NCBI RefSeq assembly: GCF_900129365.1
Contig: NZ_FQVM01000003.1
Span: 1 to 64,000 of the forward strand
DNA: 64,000 nt
From: Clostridium fallax
GTDB taxonomy: Bacteria; Bacillota; Clostridia; Clostridiales; Clostridiaceae
Direction of reading: 5' to 3'
The notes beneath the pieces were generated by a model. That model was not told the origin of the DNA. It was given only the letters and a program-made list of their open reading frames with translations, and made no database searches. The translations under genes and the position numbers were made by a program. This document shows positions 8,872-17,270 of this stretch, in pieces (position 1 is the stretch's first letter; every line of letters begins with the position of its first letter).

Positions 8872-9777
8872 ATGATAAAAGTTGTAGGTGTACGTTTTAA
8901 AAAGGCTGGGAAAATATATTACTTTGATCCTAAAGATATAGAGATAAAAAAAGATGATAATGTTATTGTTGAAACTGCTAGGGGAATTGAGTTTGGGCAA
9001 TGTGTTATACAACAAAAGGAAATTAGTGAAGAGGAGATAGTAGCTCCTTTAAAAGCCGTTTTAAGAGTAGCTGATGAATCTGATATAAAAAAACATCAAG
9101 AAAATAAAGCTAAAGAAAAAGATGCTTTTGATATATGTTTAAAGAAGATAGAAGAACATGGATTAACTATGAAGTTAATAGATGTAGAGTATACTTTTGA
9201 TAATAATAAAGTTATATTTTATTTCACAGCAGATGGAAGAGTTGATTTTAGAGAGTTAGTTAAAGACTTAGCCACTATATTTAAAACAAGAATAGAATTA
9301 AGACAAATAGGAGTCAGAGATGAAGCTAAGATGATAGGTGGATTAGGCCCTTGTGGTAGATCCATGTGTTGTTCAAGTTTCTTAGGTGATTTTGCTTCAG
9401 TATCTATAAAGATGGCAAAAGAGCAAAATTTATCCCTAAATCCTACTAAAATATCAGGTATATGTGGAAGATTAATGTGCTGTTTAAATTATGAGCAAGA
9501 TACTTATGAGCAAATAAGAAAGAGATTACCTAAAGTTGGCTCTGTAGTAGAGACAGAATTAGGTAAAGGAGAAGTTATATCTAATAGTGTTGTTAAAGAA
9601 AGTGTTAAAGTTAAACTTTCTTTAAAGGATGAGGAAATAATTGAGTCATTTGGTATAGATGATATTAAATTAATATCTGGAAAATATGAAGACTATATTG
9701 ATGAAAGTGAAATAAAAATAGAAGTTGAAGACGAAATAGATAAAAAGCTTATTAAAGATTTGATTAACGATAATTAG
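8872..9777 (+). CDS. ricT: PSP1-domain protein RicT (YaaT)
   Basis: A 301-aa protein with a C-terminal PSP1 domain. In Bacillus, RicT forms the Ric (Y) complex with RicA and RicF, binds [4Fe-4S] clusters, helps RNase Y processing and affects Spo0A phosphorylation. Seen here: GLGPCGRSMCCSSFL (about 161-175) and SGICGRLMCCLNYE (about 195-208), the Cys-rich cluster-binding segments. The GGAGG site lies inside the end of holB and the ATG follows it by 1 nt, so translation is likely coupled. An acidic tail follows residue 270. Confidence 0.93.
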   Translation: MIKVVGVRFKKAGKIYYFDPKDIEIKKDDNVIVETARGIEFGQCVIQQKEISEEEIVAPLKAVLRVADESDIKKHQENKAKEKDAFDICLKKIEEHGLTMKLIDVEYTFDNNKVIFYFTADGRVDFRELVKDLATIFKTRIELRQIGVRDEAKMIGGLGPCGRSMCCSSFLGDFASVSIKMAKEQNLSLNPTKISGICGRLMCCLNYEQDTYEQIRKRLPKVGSVVETELGKGEVISNSVVKESVKVKLSLKDEEIIESFGIDDIKLISGKYEDYIDESEIKIEVEDEIDKKLIKDLINDN

Positions 9778-9787
9778 GAGGGTAATT

Positions 9788-9991
9788 ATGAAATCTTTAA
9801 TTAAGATTCCAGACATGAAAACATCAGAAGATGTAAAAAAAATTAAACGAGCTATAACAAATAATGAAGGAATTATAGCTTGTGAAATAAGTAAGGATAA
9901 AGGTGAAGTGAGTATAGTCTTTGATGATTATTTTACGAATATAGATAGAATAATTGAAGATATTGAGGAGTTAGGATATACCATTATATAA
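9788..9991 (+). CDS. HMA-fold-like small protein without metal-binding cysteines
   Basis: A 67-aa protein whose order of strands and helices (KSLIKIPDM; helix to about 28; GIIACEISKDKGEVSIVFD; helix; ELGYTII) matches a heavy-metal-associated beta-alpha-beta-beta-alpha-beta domain. The loop that normally holds MxCxxC reads PDMKTSED, with no Cys there; the only Cys is at about residue 33. GAGGG lies about 6 nt before the ATG, and it follows ricT by 10 nt in the same transcript. It is probably not a copper chaperone. The function is unknown. Confidence 0.72.
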   Translation: MKSLIKIPDMKTSEDVKKIKRAITNNEGIIACEISKDKGEVSIVFDDYFTNIDRIIEDIEELGYTII

Positions 9992-10033
9992 GCTAAAAAT
10001 AACAAAATACTTTTAAATTAAATAAAAACGTGA

Positions 10034-10066
10034 TAAAATGATTTTGGTACAAGTATTGTACCAAAA
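10034..10066 (+). promoter_or_regulatory. Promoter and inverted repeat upstream of ferredoxin
   Basis: An extended -10, TGATAAAAT (10031-10039), has no strong -35. It is followed by a perfect inverted repeat TTTTGGTAC (10042-10050) - 7 nt - GTACCAAAA (10058-10066) that would cover the start of transcription and the 5' UTR. It may be an operator or an mRNA-stabilising stem. The regulator is not identified. Confidence 0.5.
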
Positions 10067-10085
10067 ATTTCAGGAGGTGTTTATT

Positions 10086-10256
10086 ATGGCATATAAAATT
10101 ACAGATGCTTGTGTAAGCTGTGGAGCATGTGCTTCAGAATGTCCAGTTAACGCTATAACTCAAGGAGATGCTATATTTGTAATAGATGCAGATACTTGCA
10201 TAGATTGCGGAAACTGTGCTAACGTTTGTCCAGTTGGAGCACCAGTTCAAGAATAA
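10086..10256 (+). CDS. 2[4Fe-4S] ferredoxin (clostridial type)
   Basis: A 56-aa soluble electron carrier with two CxxCxxCxxxCP motifs, CVSCGACASECP and CIDCGNCANVCP, each binding one [4Fe-4S] cluster. It carries low-potential electrons between pyruvate:ferredoxin oxidoreductase, hydrogenase and other partners. The start is set at 10086, 7 nt after AGGAGGTG; in-frame codons upstream to 10038 fall before that site and across the inverted repeat. It is a single-gene transcript with its own terminator. Confidence 0.97.
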   Translation: MAYKITDACVSCGACASECPVNAITQGDAIFVIDADTCIDCGNCANVCPVGAPVQE

Positions 10257-10263
10257 TCTTTTG

Positions 10264-10294
10264 AATAGACCGCTTAGCGGTCTATTTTTTTTAT
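10264..10294 (+). terminator. Ferredoxin terminator
   Basis: A stem AATAGACCGC / GCGGTCTATT with a 3-nt loop is followed by eight or more T, 8 nt after the ferredoxin stop codon. Confidence 0.95.
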
Positions 10295-10329
10295 TTTTAA
10301 TTATATAGATTATAAAATTTTATTGATAT

Positions 10330-10965
10330 TTATGGACAAGATAGTAAAATAACCTGATTTTTTAGTTTACTTTTTTCTGTTAAATAGAAGCTATTAGAAG
10401 ATATTTTATTTACATTATTCATAGAGGTTATAAATTTTTCAGGACCATCTAAAGAAAACGAAAGTTTGTTTGTTTTATAATGCATAGGAATAATGTATGA
10501 TGAAGAAATAGATTTAGCAATTTTTGATGCTTCTAATCCATCTATAGTATATTCTCCTCCTACAGGGATTAAAAGTAAGTCTATATCTCCTAGGGATTTA
10601 ATAAATTCTTTAGAGAGACTATGCCCCAAATCGCCTAAATGACATATTCTAAATCCATCTAAATCATATAAAAATATTATATTCTCTCCTCTTAAAACGC
10701 CTTGATTTCTATCATGGTAGCTAAGTATACCTTTTATTGTGCAGTATGGAAAGGTATGTATACCTATAGAATTTAAGACTTTTGAATTATTCCATTCTTT
10801 TTTTAGTACACAATGATCAAAATGACTATGGCTTATTGTAATTATATCCACAGTAGAATTAAATGATATATATCCTATATCTGTATTAAAGGGATCTGTT
10901 AAAATTCTTTTTCCGTTAGAAGTTTTTATCAAAAATGAAGAATGACCAAGCCATGTTATTTCCAT
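10330..10965 (-). CDS. MBL-fold metal-dependent hydrolase
   Basis: A 211-aa metallo-beta-lactamase-fold protein of the YtkL/UlaG-like kind. It has LGHSS near the N-terminus, TDPF, the metal motif HSHFDH at 46-51 (HxHxDH), CHLGDLGH with the bridging Asp, and a late IPMHYKT with the final His. There is no signal peptide. The leftward gene is convergent with ferredoxin and divergent from clpC. A GGATGTGA ribosome-binding site precedes the ATG. The substrate is unknown. Confidence 0.83.
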   Translation of the reverse strand: MEITWLGHSSFLIKTSNGKRILTDPFNTDIGYISFNSTVDIITISHSHFDHCVLKKEWNNSKVLNSIGIHTFPYCTIKGILSYHDRNQGVLRGENIIFLYDLDGFRICHLGDLGHSLSKEFIKSLGDIDLLLIPVGGEYTIDGLEASKIAKSISSSYIIPMHYKTNKLSFSLDGPEKFITSMNNVNKISSNSFYLTEKSKLKNQVILLSCP

Positions 10966-11170
10966 AAAATCACATCCAATATATTTTTATCTTTATTATT
11001 ACCACTAATTTTTTTAATAATCATATCTATAAAAATTAATATACACTTATATTTTGAGTAAAAATTCCATAAAAAGGGAATAATCTATAATGAAAATAAC
11101 TTAACTTTTCATTACTTAATAAATTTAAAAAGTACTTATTATAATTAAATTAGTGGTTTGGAGGAATTAT

Positions 11171-13582
11171 ATGGTCTTTGGAAGATTTACAGAAAAGTCT
11201 CAAAAGGTTTTACTAAAAGCTAGTGATTATTCAAAAAAGCTTAAACATGGATATATTGGAACAGAACATATCTTATTAGGTCTTGCATCTAGTAATGGAA
11301 AAATAAAAGGCGTTTTAGAAAATCATAATGTTACATTAAGCAATATACAAAATATTATTAGTCATTATATTGGGGAGGGAGATATTAATTATTTTTTAGA
11401 TGATATTCCAATAACTCCAATAGCTAAAAGTTTAATGGATTTAAGTATCAATGAAGCAAAAAGTTTAGGACAAAATTATATAACCCCGGAACATATATTA
11501 ATAGCTTTAACAAAGGAAAGAGAAGGATTAGCTTTTATTATTTTAACAAATTTAAATGTAGATTTAGATAAATTAAGAGAAGACTCAATTACTTTATTAA
11601 AAGGAGCTAATTGTAATATACTAAAAAATCAAGAAAATTATATACAGTATAATAATAAATTAGAAACTTTAAATCGTTATGGTAAAGAGTTGAACTTATT
11701 AGCAGAAGAGGATAGATTAGAACCTGTAGTAGGTAGAGATAATGAGATAGAAAGAGTTCTTGAAATACTATGTAGAAAAATTAAAAACAATCCATGCTTA
11801 ATAGGAGAGCCTGGAGTTGGTAAAACAGCAATAATAGAAGGAATAGCAAAAAAAATAGTAGAGGGGAAGGTTCCTAAAATATTAAAAAATAAGAGGATAT
11901 TTTCATTAAGCTTAACTTCTATAATAGCTGGAGCTAAGTATAGGGGAGAATTTGAAGAAAGGCTTAAAAAGATTATAGATGAGATTAGTAAAGAAGAGGA
12001 TATTATATTATTTATAGATGAAATTCATACAATAATTGGAGCTGGTGGAGCAGAAGGTGCTATAGATGCTTCTAATATATTAAAACCATTTTTAGCTAGA
12101 GGAGAAATTCAATGTATAGGGGCGACTACTATAGACGAATACGCAAAATATATTGAAAAGGACTCAGCCTTTGCAAGAAGATTCCAATCAGTATTTATAG
12201 AAGAACCTAACAATGATGATACATTAAAAATTTTAAAGGGAATTAGACGTAAATATGAAATTTATCACGGAGTAAAAATTACTGATAAAGCTTTAACGGC
12301 AGCTATTGAATTATCAGATAGATATATACAAAATAGATATATGCCTGATAAAGCTATTGATCTTATAGATGAGGCATCAGCAAAAGTAAAAATTAACAAT
12401 TTAAACTTACTAGTTAATTTTAAAGAATTGAAGAAAAATTTAAAAATAAATAGAAGAGAACATATTTATTTAGATAAATTAAGAAATATAAATATTAGAG
12501 ATTTCAAAAAATATAAGCTTTATTATGCTAAGGAAAAAGATGTGAAAAATTATACTAATATAGTTGGGGAAGAGGAAATAGCTTCTGTAGTATCAAAGCT
12601 AACAAAAATACCCCTTCAAAAAATAAATGAAAAAGAATCTATAAAACTTTTAAAACTTGAAAATTTATTATATAAAAGAGTAATTGGTCAAACTAAGGCT
12701 ATAGAATCTATTTCTAGGGCTGTTAGGAGAGGAAGAGTTGGGCTTAAGGATCCTAAAAGGCCTATTGGTTCATTTATATTTGTAGGTCCTACTGGAGTGG
12801 GAAAAACAGAGCTATCTAAGGCTTTGGCAGAAATAATGTTTGGAGATGAAAAAAACATTATAAGGTTGGATATGTCTGAATATATGGAAAGTAATTCATT
12901 ATCTAGATTAATAGGTTCTTCTCCAGGGTATGTAGGTTATGAGGAGGGAGGATGTTTAACTGATGCAGTAAGAAAGAATCCTTATTCCGTTGTGTTATTT
13001 GATGAGATAGAGAAGGCTAATAAAGATATATTCAATATATTGCTTCAAATATTAGATGATGGTATATTAACTGATGGTAAAGGTAAGTCAGTAGATTTTA
13101 AGAATACAATAATAATAATGACATCTAATATAGGAGCTCACTCAATAAAAAGTTTAAATAAGGTAGGTTTTTCCTTAAATAGTGAAGAAGGAGATAATAA
13201 TAACTTTAAAGATATAGAAGAAGATACTATTAAAGAAGTTAATAGATTTTTTAGACCGGAGTTTTTAAATAGAATAGATGATATTATAGTTTTTAATCCG
13301 CTAAAAGAAGAAGAATTAATAAAGATTATGGAAATAATGCTTAGTACCATATCTAAAAGATTAAAGGAAAAAGAAATATTTATAGAATTTACAGAGGAGA
13401 GTAAGAGATTTTTAGTTTCTAAAGATGATAATTTAGATTATGGAGCAAGACCTTTAAGAAAAATTATAACAAGATATATAGAAGATAAACTTAGTGAGGA
13501 GATATTAAGGGGTAATATTAAAAGAGGAGATAGTATAAAGGCTATAATTCAAAATAAAAATTTATTATTTATAAATAATTAA
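11171..13582 (+). CDS. clpC: ClpC-type AAA+ ATPase
   Basis: An 803-aa Hsp100 unfoldase that feeds substrates to ClpP. It has a Clp-N double repeat (about 1-145), NBD1 with Walker A GEPGVGKT (212-219) and Walker B FIDEIH, and NBD2 with Walker A GPTGVGKT (539-546) and VLFDEIEKA. The start is ATG 11171, after TTGGAGG; a GTG at 11153 precedes that site. The middle region between the NBDs is of usual length but shows no convincing UVR signature, which adaptor-dependent ClpC proteins normally have. ctsR, mcsA and mcsB, the usual operon partners, are absent from the window. It stands alone ahead of a strong terminator. Confidence 0.9.
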   Translation: MVFGRFTEKSQKVLLKASDYSKKLKHGYIGTEHILLGLASSNGKIKGVLENHNVTLSNIQNIISHYIGEGDINYFLDDIPITPIAKSLMDLSINEAKSLGQNYITPEHILIALTKEREGLAFIILTNLNVDLDKLREDSITLLKGANCNILKNQENYIQYNNKLETLNRYGKELNLLAEEDRLEPVVGRDNEIERVLEILCRKIKNNPCLIGEPGVGKTAIIEGIAKKIVEGKVPKILKNKRIFSLSLTSIIAGAKYRGEFEERLKKIIDEISKEEDIILFIDEIHTIIGAGGAEGAIDASNILKPFLARGEIQCIGATTIDEYAKYIEKDSAFARRFQSVFIEEPNNDDTLKILKGIRRKYEIYHGVKITDKALTAAIELSDRYIQNRYMPDKAIDLIDEASAKVKINNLNLLVNFKELKKNLKINRREHIYLDKLRNINIRDFKKYKLYYAKEKDVKNYTNIVGEEEIASVVSKLTKIPLQKINEKESIKLLKLENLLYKRVIGQTKAIESISRAVRRGRVGLKDPKRPIGSFIFVGPTGVGKTELSKALAEIMFGDEKNIIRLDMSEYMESNSLSRLIGSSPGYVGYEEGGCLTDAVRKNPYSVVLFDEIEKANKDIFNILLQILDDGILTDGKGKSVDFKNTIIIMTSNIGAHSIKSLNKVGFSLNSEEGDNNNFKDIEEDTIKEVNRFFRPEFLNRIDDIIVFNPLKEEELIKIMEIMLSTISKRLKEKEIFIEFTEESKRFLVSKDDNLDYGARPLRKIITRYIEDKLSEEILRGNIKRGDSIKAIIQNKNLLFINN

Positions 13583-13618
13583 AAAACACAAAGAGAATAT
13601 ATTCTCTTTGTGTTTTTT
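13581..13618. terminator. Bidirectional terminator between clpC and yhgE
   Basis: The stem AACACAAAGAGAAT / ATTCTCTTTGTGTT is flanked by an A run on the left and a T run on the right, so it reads as an intrinsic terminator on both strands between convergent genes. Confidence 0.93.
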
Positions 13619-13619
13619 A

Positions 13620-15779
13620 TTACATGAAACCTGTTTTCTCAAGTTTTTCTTCAAAGAATTCATTAGCTTTTGTAAGCTTAGATTTTAATACAATACCTAT
13701 AAATAAGGCTATTGCAAGATAAATTAAAAGATATAGGATATCCTTTAATAACGCTGGCCAAAATATTCCTGCAACACATTCTCTCATAGCATTAATTGCA
13801 TATGTAAATGGTAAGAATGGATTTATAGCTTGGAAAAATGGAGGTGTAAGTTCTATAGGGAAAGTTCCTCCAGAAGCAGCTACCTGTAAAACAAGTAATA
13901 TAACGCCAGTTGCTTTACCAATATCACCAAAGGTAGAAGTTAAGGTATAAATTACTGTGCAGAAAATAAATCCTATAAATAAAGATAATAAAACAAATAG
14001 AATTTTATTTACACAATAAATTCTTAATAAGAATAAATCACCTAAACTTACGATTAATGATTGAAAAAATCCTATAAATAAGAAAGTTAAAAGTCTACCA
14101 AAATAAATTTCATAAGCTTTTAAATCTTTAAATTCATCATCTTCTTTAACGTGAGTTGATAATAGGGAAACCAATATTAAAGCACCAACCCAAATTGCTA
14201 ATACAGTATAGAATGGTGTCATTGCTGAACCGTAACTTGGAATTGGATATACATCATTAGTTTTGATTTCTACAGGGCTAGATAAAAACTCACTTTCTAA
14301 TTTTGCATTCTCTTTTATTATATCTAAGGCTTCTGATAATTGTTGATCTCCAGACACTTCTTTTAATTTTGTAGCAGCATCATGAATCATTTTCTTTGAG
14401 TCAAGAAGAATATCTTTAACATTTTTTAATCCTTCTGATCCAAAGGAAGTTGCTACAGAAGTACTAGATAAGGCACTGCTTATACTAGGTAAAACAGAAG
14501 AACTCTTTTGGAATATCTTTAAAGTATCATTTAATCCACCATAAATTGTATCAATTGTTTTATTTATTTCCGGTGAAACCTTAGAATTATATTGATTTAT
14601 AGAATCTCTTATTTGATTATTTATTGTCTTAATATTATTGTTTATAGCGTCTATTTTATCATTTGGAACAACACCATTGGCATTTATAGAATCTATAGCC
14701 TGTATTAATGAATCTGTTAATTTTAGAACAGAATCTTTAGTGTTGTTTAAAGTAGTTACTAAATTATTAATAAAATCACTAGGATGAGCTGAATTAAACT
14801 CAGTTAACACTCCTTCAACGTTGCTTATTATATCAACTAATGTATAACATTCATCTTTTGCTTTTTGTAATAAATCAATAGCCTTTTGAGAATTATTAGA
14901 ATTTATTGTTTCAAAGGCTGTTTTAATATTCGCATCTATTACTTTTGATAAATCATTTACTCTATCCAATTGATCTTTAATAGTAGATCTTATTGTTGCA
15001 ACACTTTCTTTAGACGAAATTATAAACTCCTGTCCTTTATTAGATATGTCAATTGCCTTGGTAAGTAAGTCATTAAAAGTAGGAAGTGTTGCTTGAATAC
15101 GAGCTAGAGTATCTTGTAAGGATAAAGCACCATTATAAAAATTATCTATACTAGAAGTAAAGTTATCCATATTATCATCTATATCAAATAATAAATTTAT
15201 AAATTTATCTATGGCAGGTTTCTTATCTTCTAGTTGCTCACCAGCTGCCTTTATAACTTTTAGTACCGCATCAGAAGTTGCTTCAATAAAAGCTTTATTT
15301 ACTTCAGATTGTAATGAAGAGATACCTTTATCAGTTATTTTAGGTGCTATAGCATTGATTTTTTGATTTACCGAATAAATTAATTGAGGCTTTTCAATTT
15401 TATTTGTTAGAATACTAGATATTTTTTCACTAAAATCTTCTGGTACTAATATACTTGCATAGTATTTACCAGTTTTTACCCCTTGTTCAGCCTCTTCTTT
15501 AGAAACAAAACTCCAACCTATTTTGGTATTTGATTCTAATTTTTCAATAATCATATCACCAATATTTATATTGTTATTTTTTAATGTGGTTCCTTTATCT
15601 TCATTGGTAACGGCAACTTTTATTCCACTTGTATTTCCGTAAGGATCCCAGGATGCTTTTATGTTAAACCACGCATAAAGCGAAGGGAGAATCATCAATC
15701 CTCCAACAACAACTAGAGCAACCCAATTGCCTAGTAATTTTCTTATATCTCGTTTAAAAAGTCCCCAGATTCTCTTCAT
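13620..15779 (-). CDS. YhgE/Pip-family membrane protein
   Basis: A 719-aa protein of the YhgE/Pip (phage infection protein) family. There is one N-terminal membrane segment (LLGNWVALVVVGGLMILPSL), a roughly 480-residue extracytoplasmic region rich in predicted coiled coil, and a C-terminal block of about five membrane segments resembling ABC-2 permeases. ATG 15779 is chosen because AAAGGTTGG lies just upstream; a TTG at 15800 precedes it. In lactococci Pip is a phage receptor, and in other bacteria homologues export toxins or remain uncharacterised. The 324-bp gap to trxB holds only divergent promoters. Confidence 0.86.
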   Translation of the reverse strand: MKRIWGLFKRDIRKLLGNWVALVVVGGLMILPSLYAWFNIKASWDPYGNTSGIKVAVTNEDKGTTLKNNNINIGDMIIEKLESNTKIGWSFVSKEEAEQGVKTGKYYASILVPEDFSEKISSILTNKIEKPQLIYSVNQKINAIAPKITDKGISSLQSEVNKAFIEATSDAVLKVIKAAGEQLEDKKPAIDKFINLLFDIDDNMDNFTSSIDNFYNGALSLQDTLARIQATLPTFNDLLTKAIDISNKGQEFIISSKESVATIRSTIKDQLDRVNDLSKVIDANIKTAFETINSNNSQKAIDLLQKAKDECYTLVDIISNVEGVLTEFNSAHPSDFINNLVTTLNNTKDSVLKLTDSLIQAIDSINANGVVPNDKIDAINNNIKTINNQIRDSINQYNSKVSPEINKTIDTIYGGLNDTLKIFQKSSSVLPSISSALSSTSVATSFGSEGLKNVKDILLDSKKMIHDAATKLKEVSGDQQLSEALDIIKENAKLESEFLSSPVEIKTNDVYPIPSYGSAMTPFYTVLAIWVGALILVSLLSTHVKEDDEFKDLKAYEIYFGRLLTFLFIGFFQSLIVSLGDLFLLRIYCVNKILFVLLSLFIGFIFCTVIYTLTSTFGDIGKATGVILLVLQVAASGGTFPIELTPPFFQAINPFLPFTYAINAMRECVAGIFWPALLKDILYLLIYLAIALFIGIVLKSKLTKANEFFEEKLEKTGFM

Positions 15780-16014
15780 ACTTCCAACCTTTCTTTTCAA
15801 TATTTAAGCAAAGTGAAAGAAGCATATATACATGTGATTTAATAATAATTCATCTATACATTATAACTCCAATTAAATTATATTCAAAGAATAATTTTGG
15901 AATTTAAGTTGAACTTATGAATTATATTATAATTAATTATCAAAAGGAATATACTAAGTAAATAAAAATAAATTTAATAATTTATTAATAATTAATATTA
16001 AATAATATAATCTA

Positions 16015-16042
16015 TTGTAACTTTTTATATTAGTGATATAAT
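16015..16042 (+). promoter_or_regulatory. Sigma-A promoter for the trxB-grx-gapN operon
   Basis: TTGTAA (16015-16020), a 16-bp spacer and TATAAT (16037-16042) with an extended TG at 16034-16035. It lies about 60 nt before the trxB start. Confidence 0.7.
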
Positions 16043-16103
16043 ATATTTAAAATATACCTATGAGGGGTAACAGAGAATCCTAATTTAAAGGAGGATATTG
16101 ATT

Positions 16104-17030
16104 ATGAGCAAAGAAGTAAAAAAAATAGATCTAATGATAATAGGCGGAGGCCCAGCAGGATTAACATCTGCAATTTATTCAGCTAGAGCAAAGATGAATA
16201 TGCTTCTAATAGAGGATGCTATATTAGGTGGCCAAGTAAGAACTAGCTATTCTATAGAAAATTATCCAGGTTTTAAAAATGTAGAAGGCGGAAAGTTAGC
16301 TGATCTTATGGAGGAGCAAGCTAAAGAACAAGGAGCTACAATAGATGAGTTTGATTTTATAGAAAAAGTGTCTTTATCAGATGAAGAAAAGACTATTGAA
16401 ACAAGTAGTTATATTTATAAACCTAAGGCTGTGATAATAGCAACAGGGGCAACACCAAAGAAAATTCCGATAGAAAATGAAGAAAAGTTTTTAGGAAAAG
16501 GCATACATTATTGTGCTGTATGTGATGGAGCTATATATACTGATAAAGTAGTTGCAGTAGTTGGCGGTGGAAATGCAGCCTTAGAAGAGGCACTATTTTT
16601 ATCAAAATTTGCAAAGAAAGTAATAATGATTAGAAGACACGATTATTTTAATGGAGAAGTATCTACATTACAACAAGTAGAAAAGAATCCTAAAATAGAG
16701 ATAATGTACAATTGGGATTTAGTTAATGGCTATGGAGGTGAATTTTTAGAATACTTAAAAGTTAAAAATGTTAAAACTCAAGAAGAAAAAGATATAAAGG
16801 TAGATGGATTATTTGGATATATAGGAACTAAACCAAAAACAGATTTATTTAAAGATTACATTAATCTTAATTCTAGAGGGTATATTATTACTGATGAGAA
16901 TATGAGAACTAATATTAAAGGTGTATATGGGGCTGGAGATGTTAGAGAAAAAGAATTTAGGCAAATAACAACTGCTGTAGCTGATGGAACTATTGCAGCT
17001 TTAGATGCTGAAAAATATATAAATGATTAA
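16104..17030 (+). CDS. Thioredoxin reductase-like flavoprotein, cofactor motifs altered
   Basis: A 308-aa low-Mr thioredoxin-reductase-fold FAD enzyme. The FAD motif GGGPAG is at 14-19, the redox-active CAVC is at Cys137/Cys140, the nucleotide motif GGGNAA is at 154-159, and the C-terminal GAGDVR FAD block is present. In NADPH-dependent TrxB the region after the second Rossmann motif reads HRRDxxRA; here it is RRHDYFNGE (177-185), so the 2'-phosphate site is not conserved. This recalls the NADH-using TrxR-like protein Cp34 of Clostridium pasteurianum, which works with a glutaredoxin homologue, Cp9. A glutaredoxin gene follows 11 nt later. The start is ATG 16104 after AAAGGAGG. Confidence 0.88.
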   Translation: MSKEVKKIDLMIIGGGPAGLTSAIYSARAKMNMLLIEDAILGGQVRTSYSIENYPGFKNVEGGKLADLMEEQAKEQGATIDEFDFIEKVSLSDEEKTIETSSYIYKPKAVIIATGATPKKIPIENEEKFLGKGIHYCAVCDGAIYTDKVVAVVGGGNAALEEALFLSKFAKKVIMIRRHDYFNGEVSTLQQVEKNPKIEIMYNWDLVNGYGGEFLEYLKVKNVKTQEEKDIKVDGLFGYIGTKPKTDLFKDYINLNSRGYIITDENMRTNIKGVYGAGDVREKEFRQITTAVADGTIAALDAEKYIND

Positions 17031-17041
17031 GGAGGAGAATT

Positions 17042-17269
17042 ATGATTAAGTTATATTCAACTTCATGGTGTCCTGCTTGTATTAAGTTAAAAAGATACTT
17101 TGATTCTAAAGGATTAAAATATGAAGAAATAAATGTTGCAGACAGGCAAGAAGATAGAGATGAGGTTTATGAGGTTTCTAAACAAAGAACTGTACCAGTT
17201 GTAGATATAAACGGAAAAATTATAATAGGATACGATAGAGTAGAAATAGATAAAGCTTTGGAGGAATAA
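17042..17269 (+). CDS. Glutaredoxin-like protein (CPAC)
   Basis: A 75-aa glutaredoxin fold. Active-site WCPAC has Cys10 and Cys13, followed by the cis-Pro segment TVPVVDING and GYD near the C-terminus. It is 11 nt after the TrxB-like gene with a GGAGG site, and 1 nt before gapN, so the three are tightly coupled. The likely role is passing electrons from the flavoprotein to a peroxiredoxin or other disulfide target, by analogy with the C. pasteurianum Cp34/Cp9 pair. It is a paralogue of the gene at 18825. Confidence 0.88.
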   Translation: MIKLYSTSWCPACIKLKRYFDSKGLKYEEINVADRQEDRDEVYEVSKQRTVPVVDINGKIIIGYDRVEIDKALEE

Positions 17270-17270
17270 T

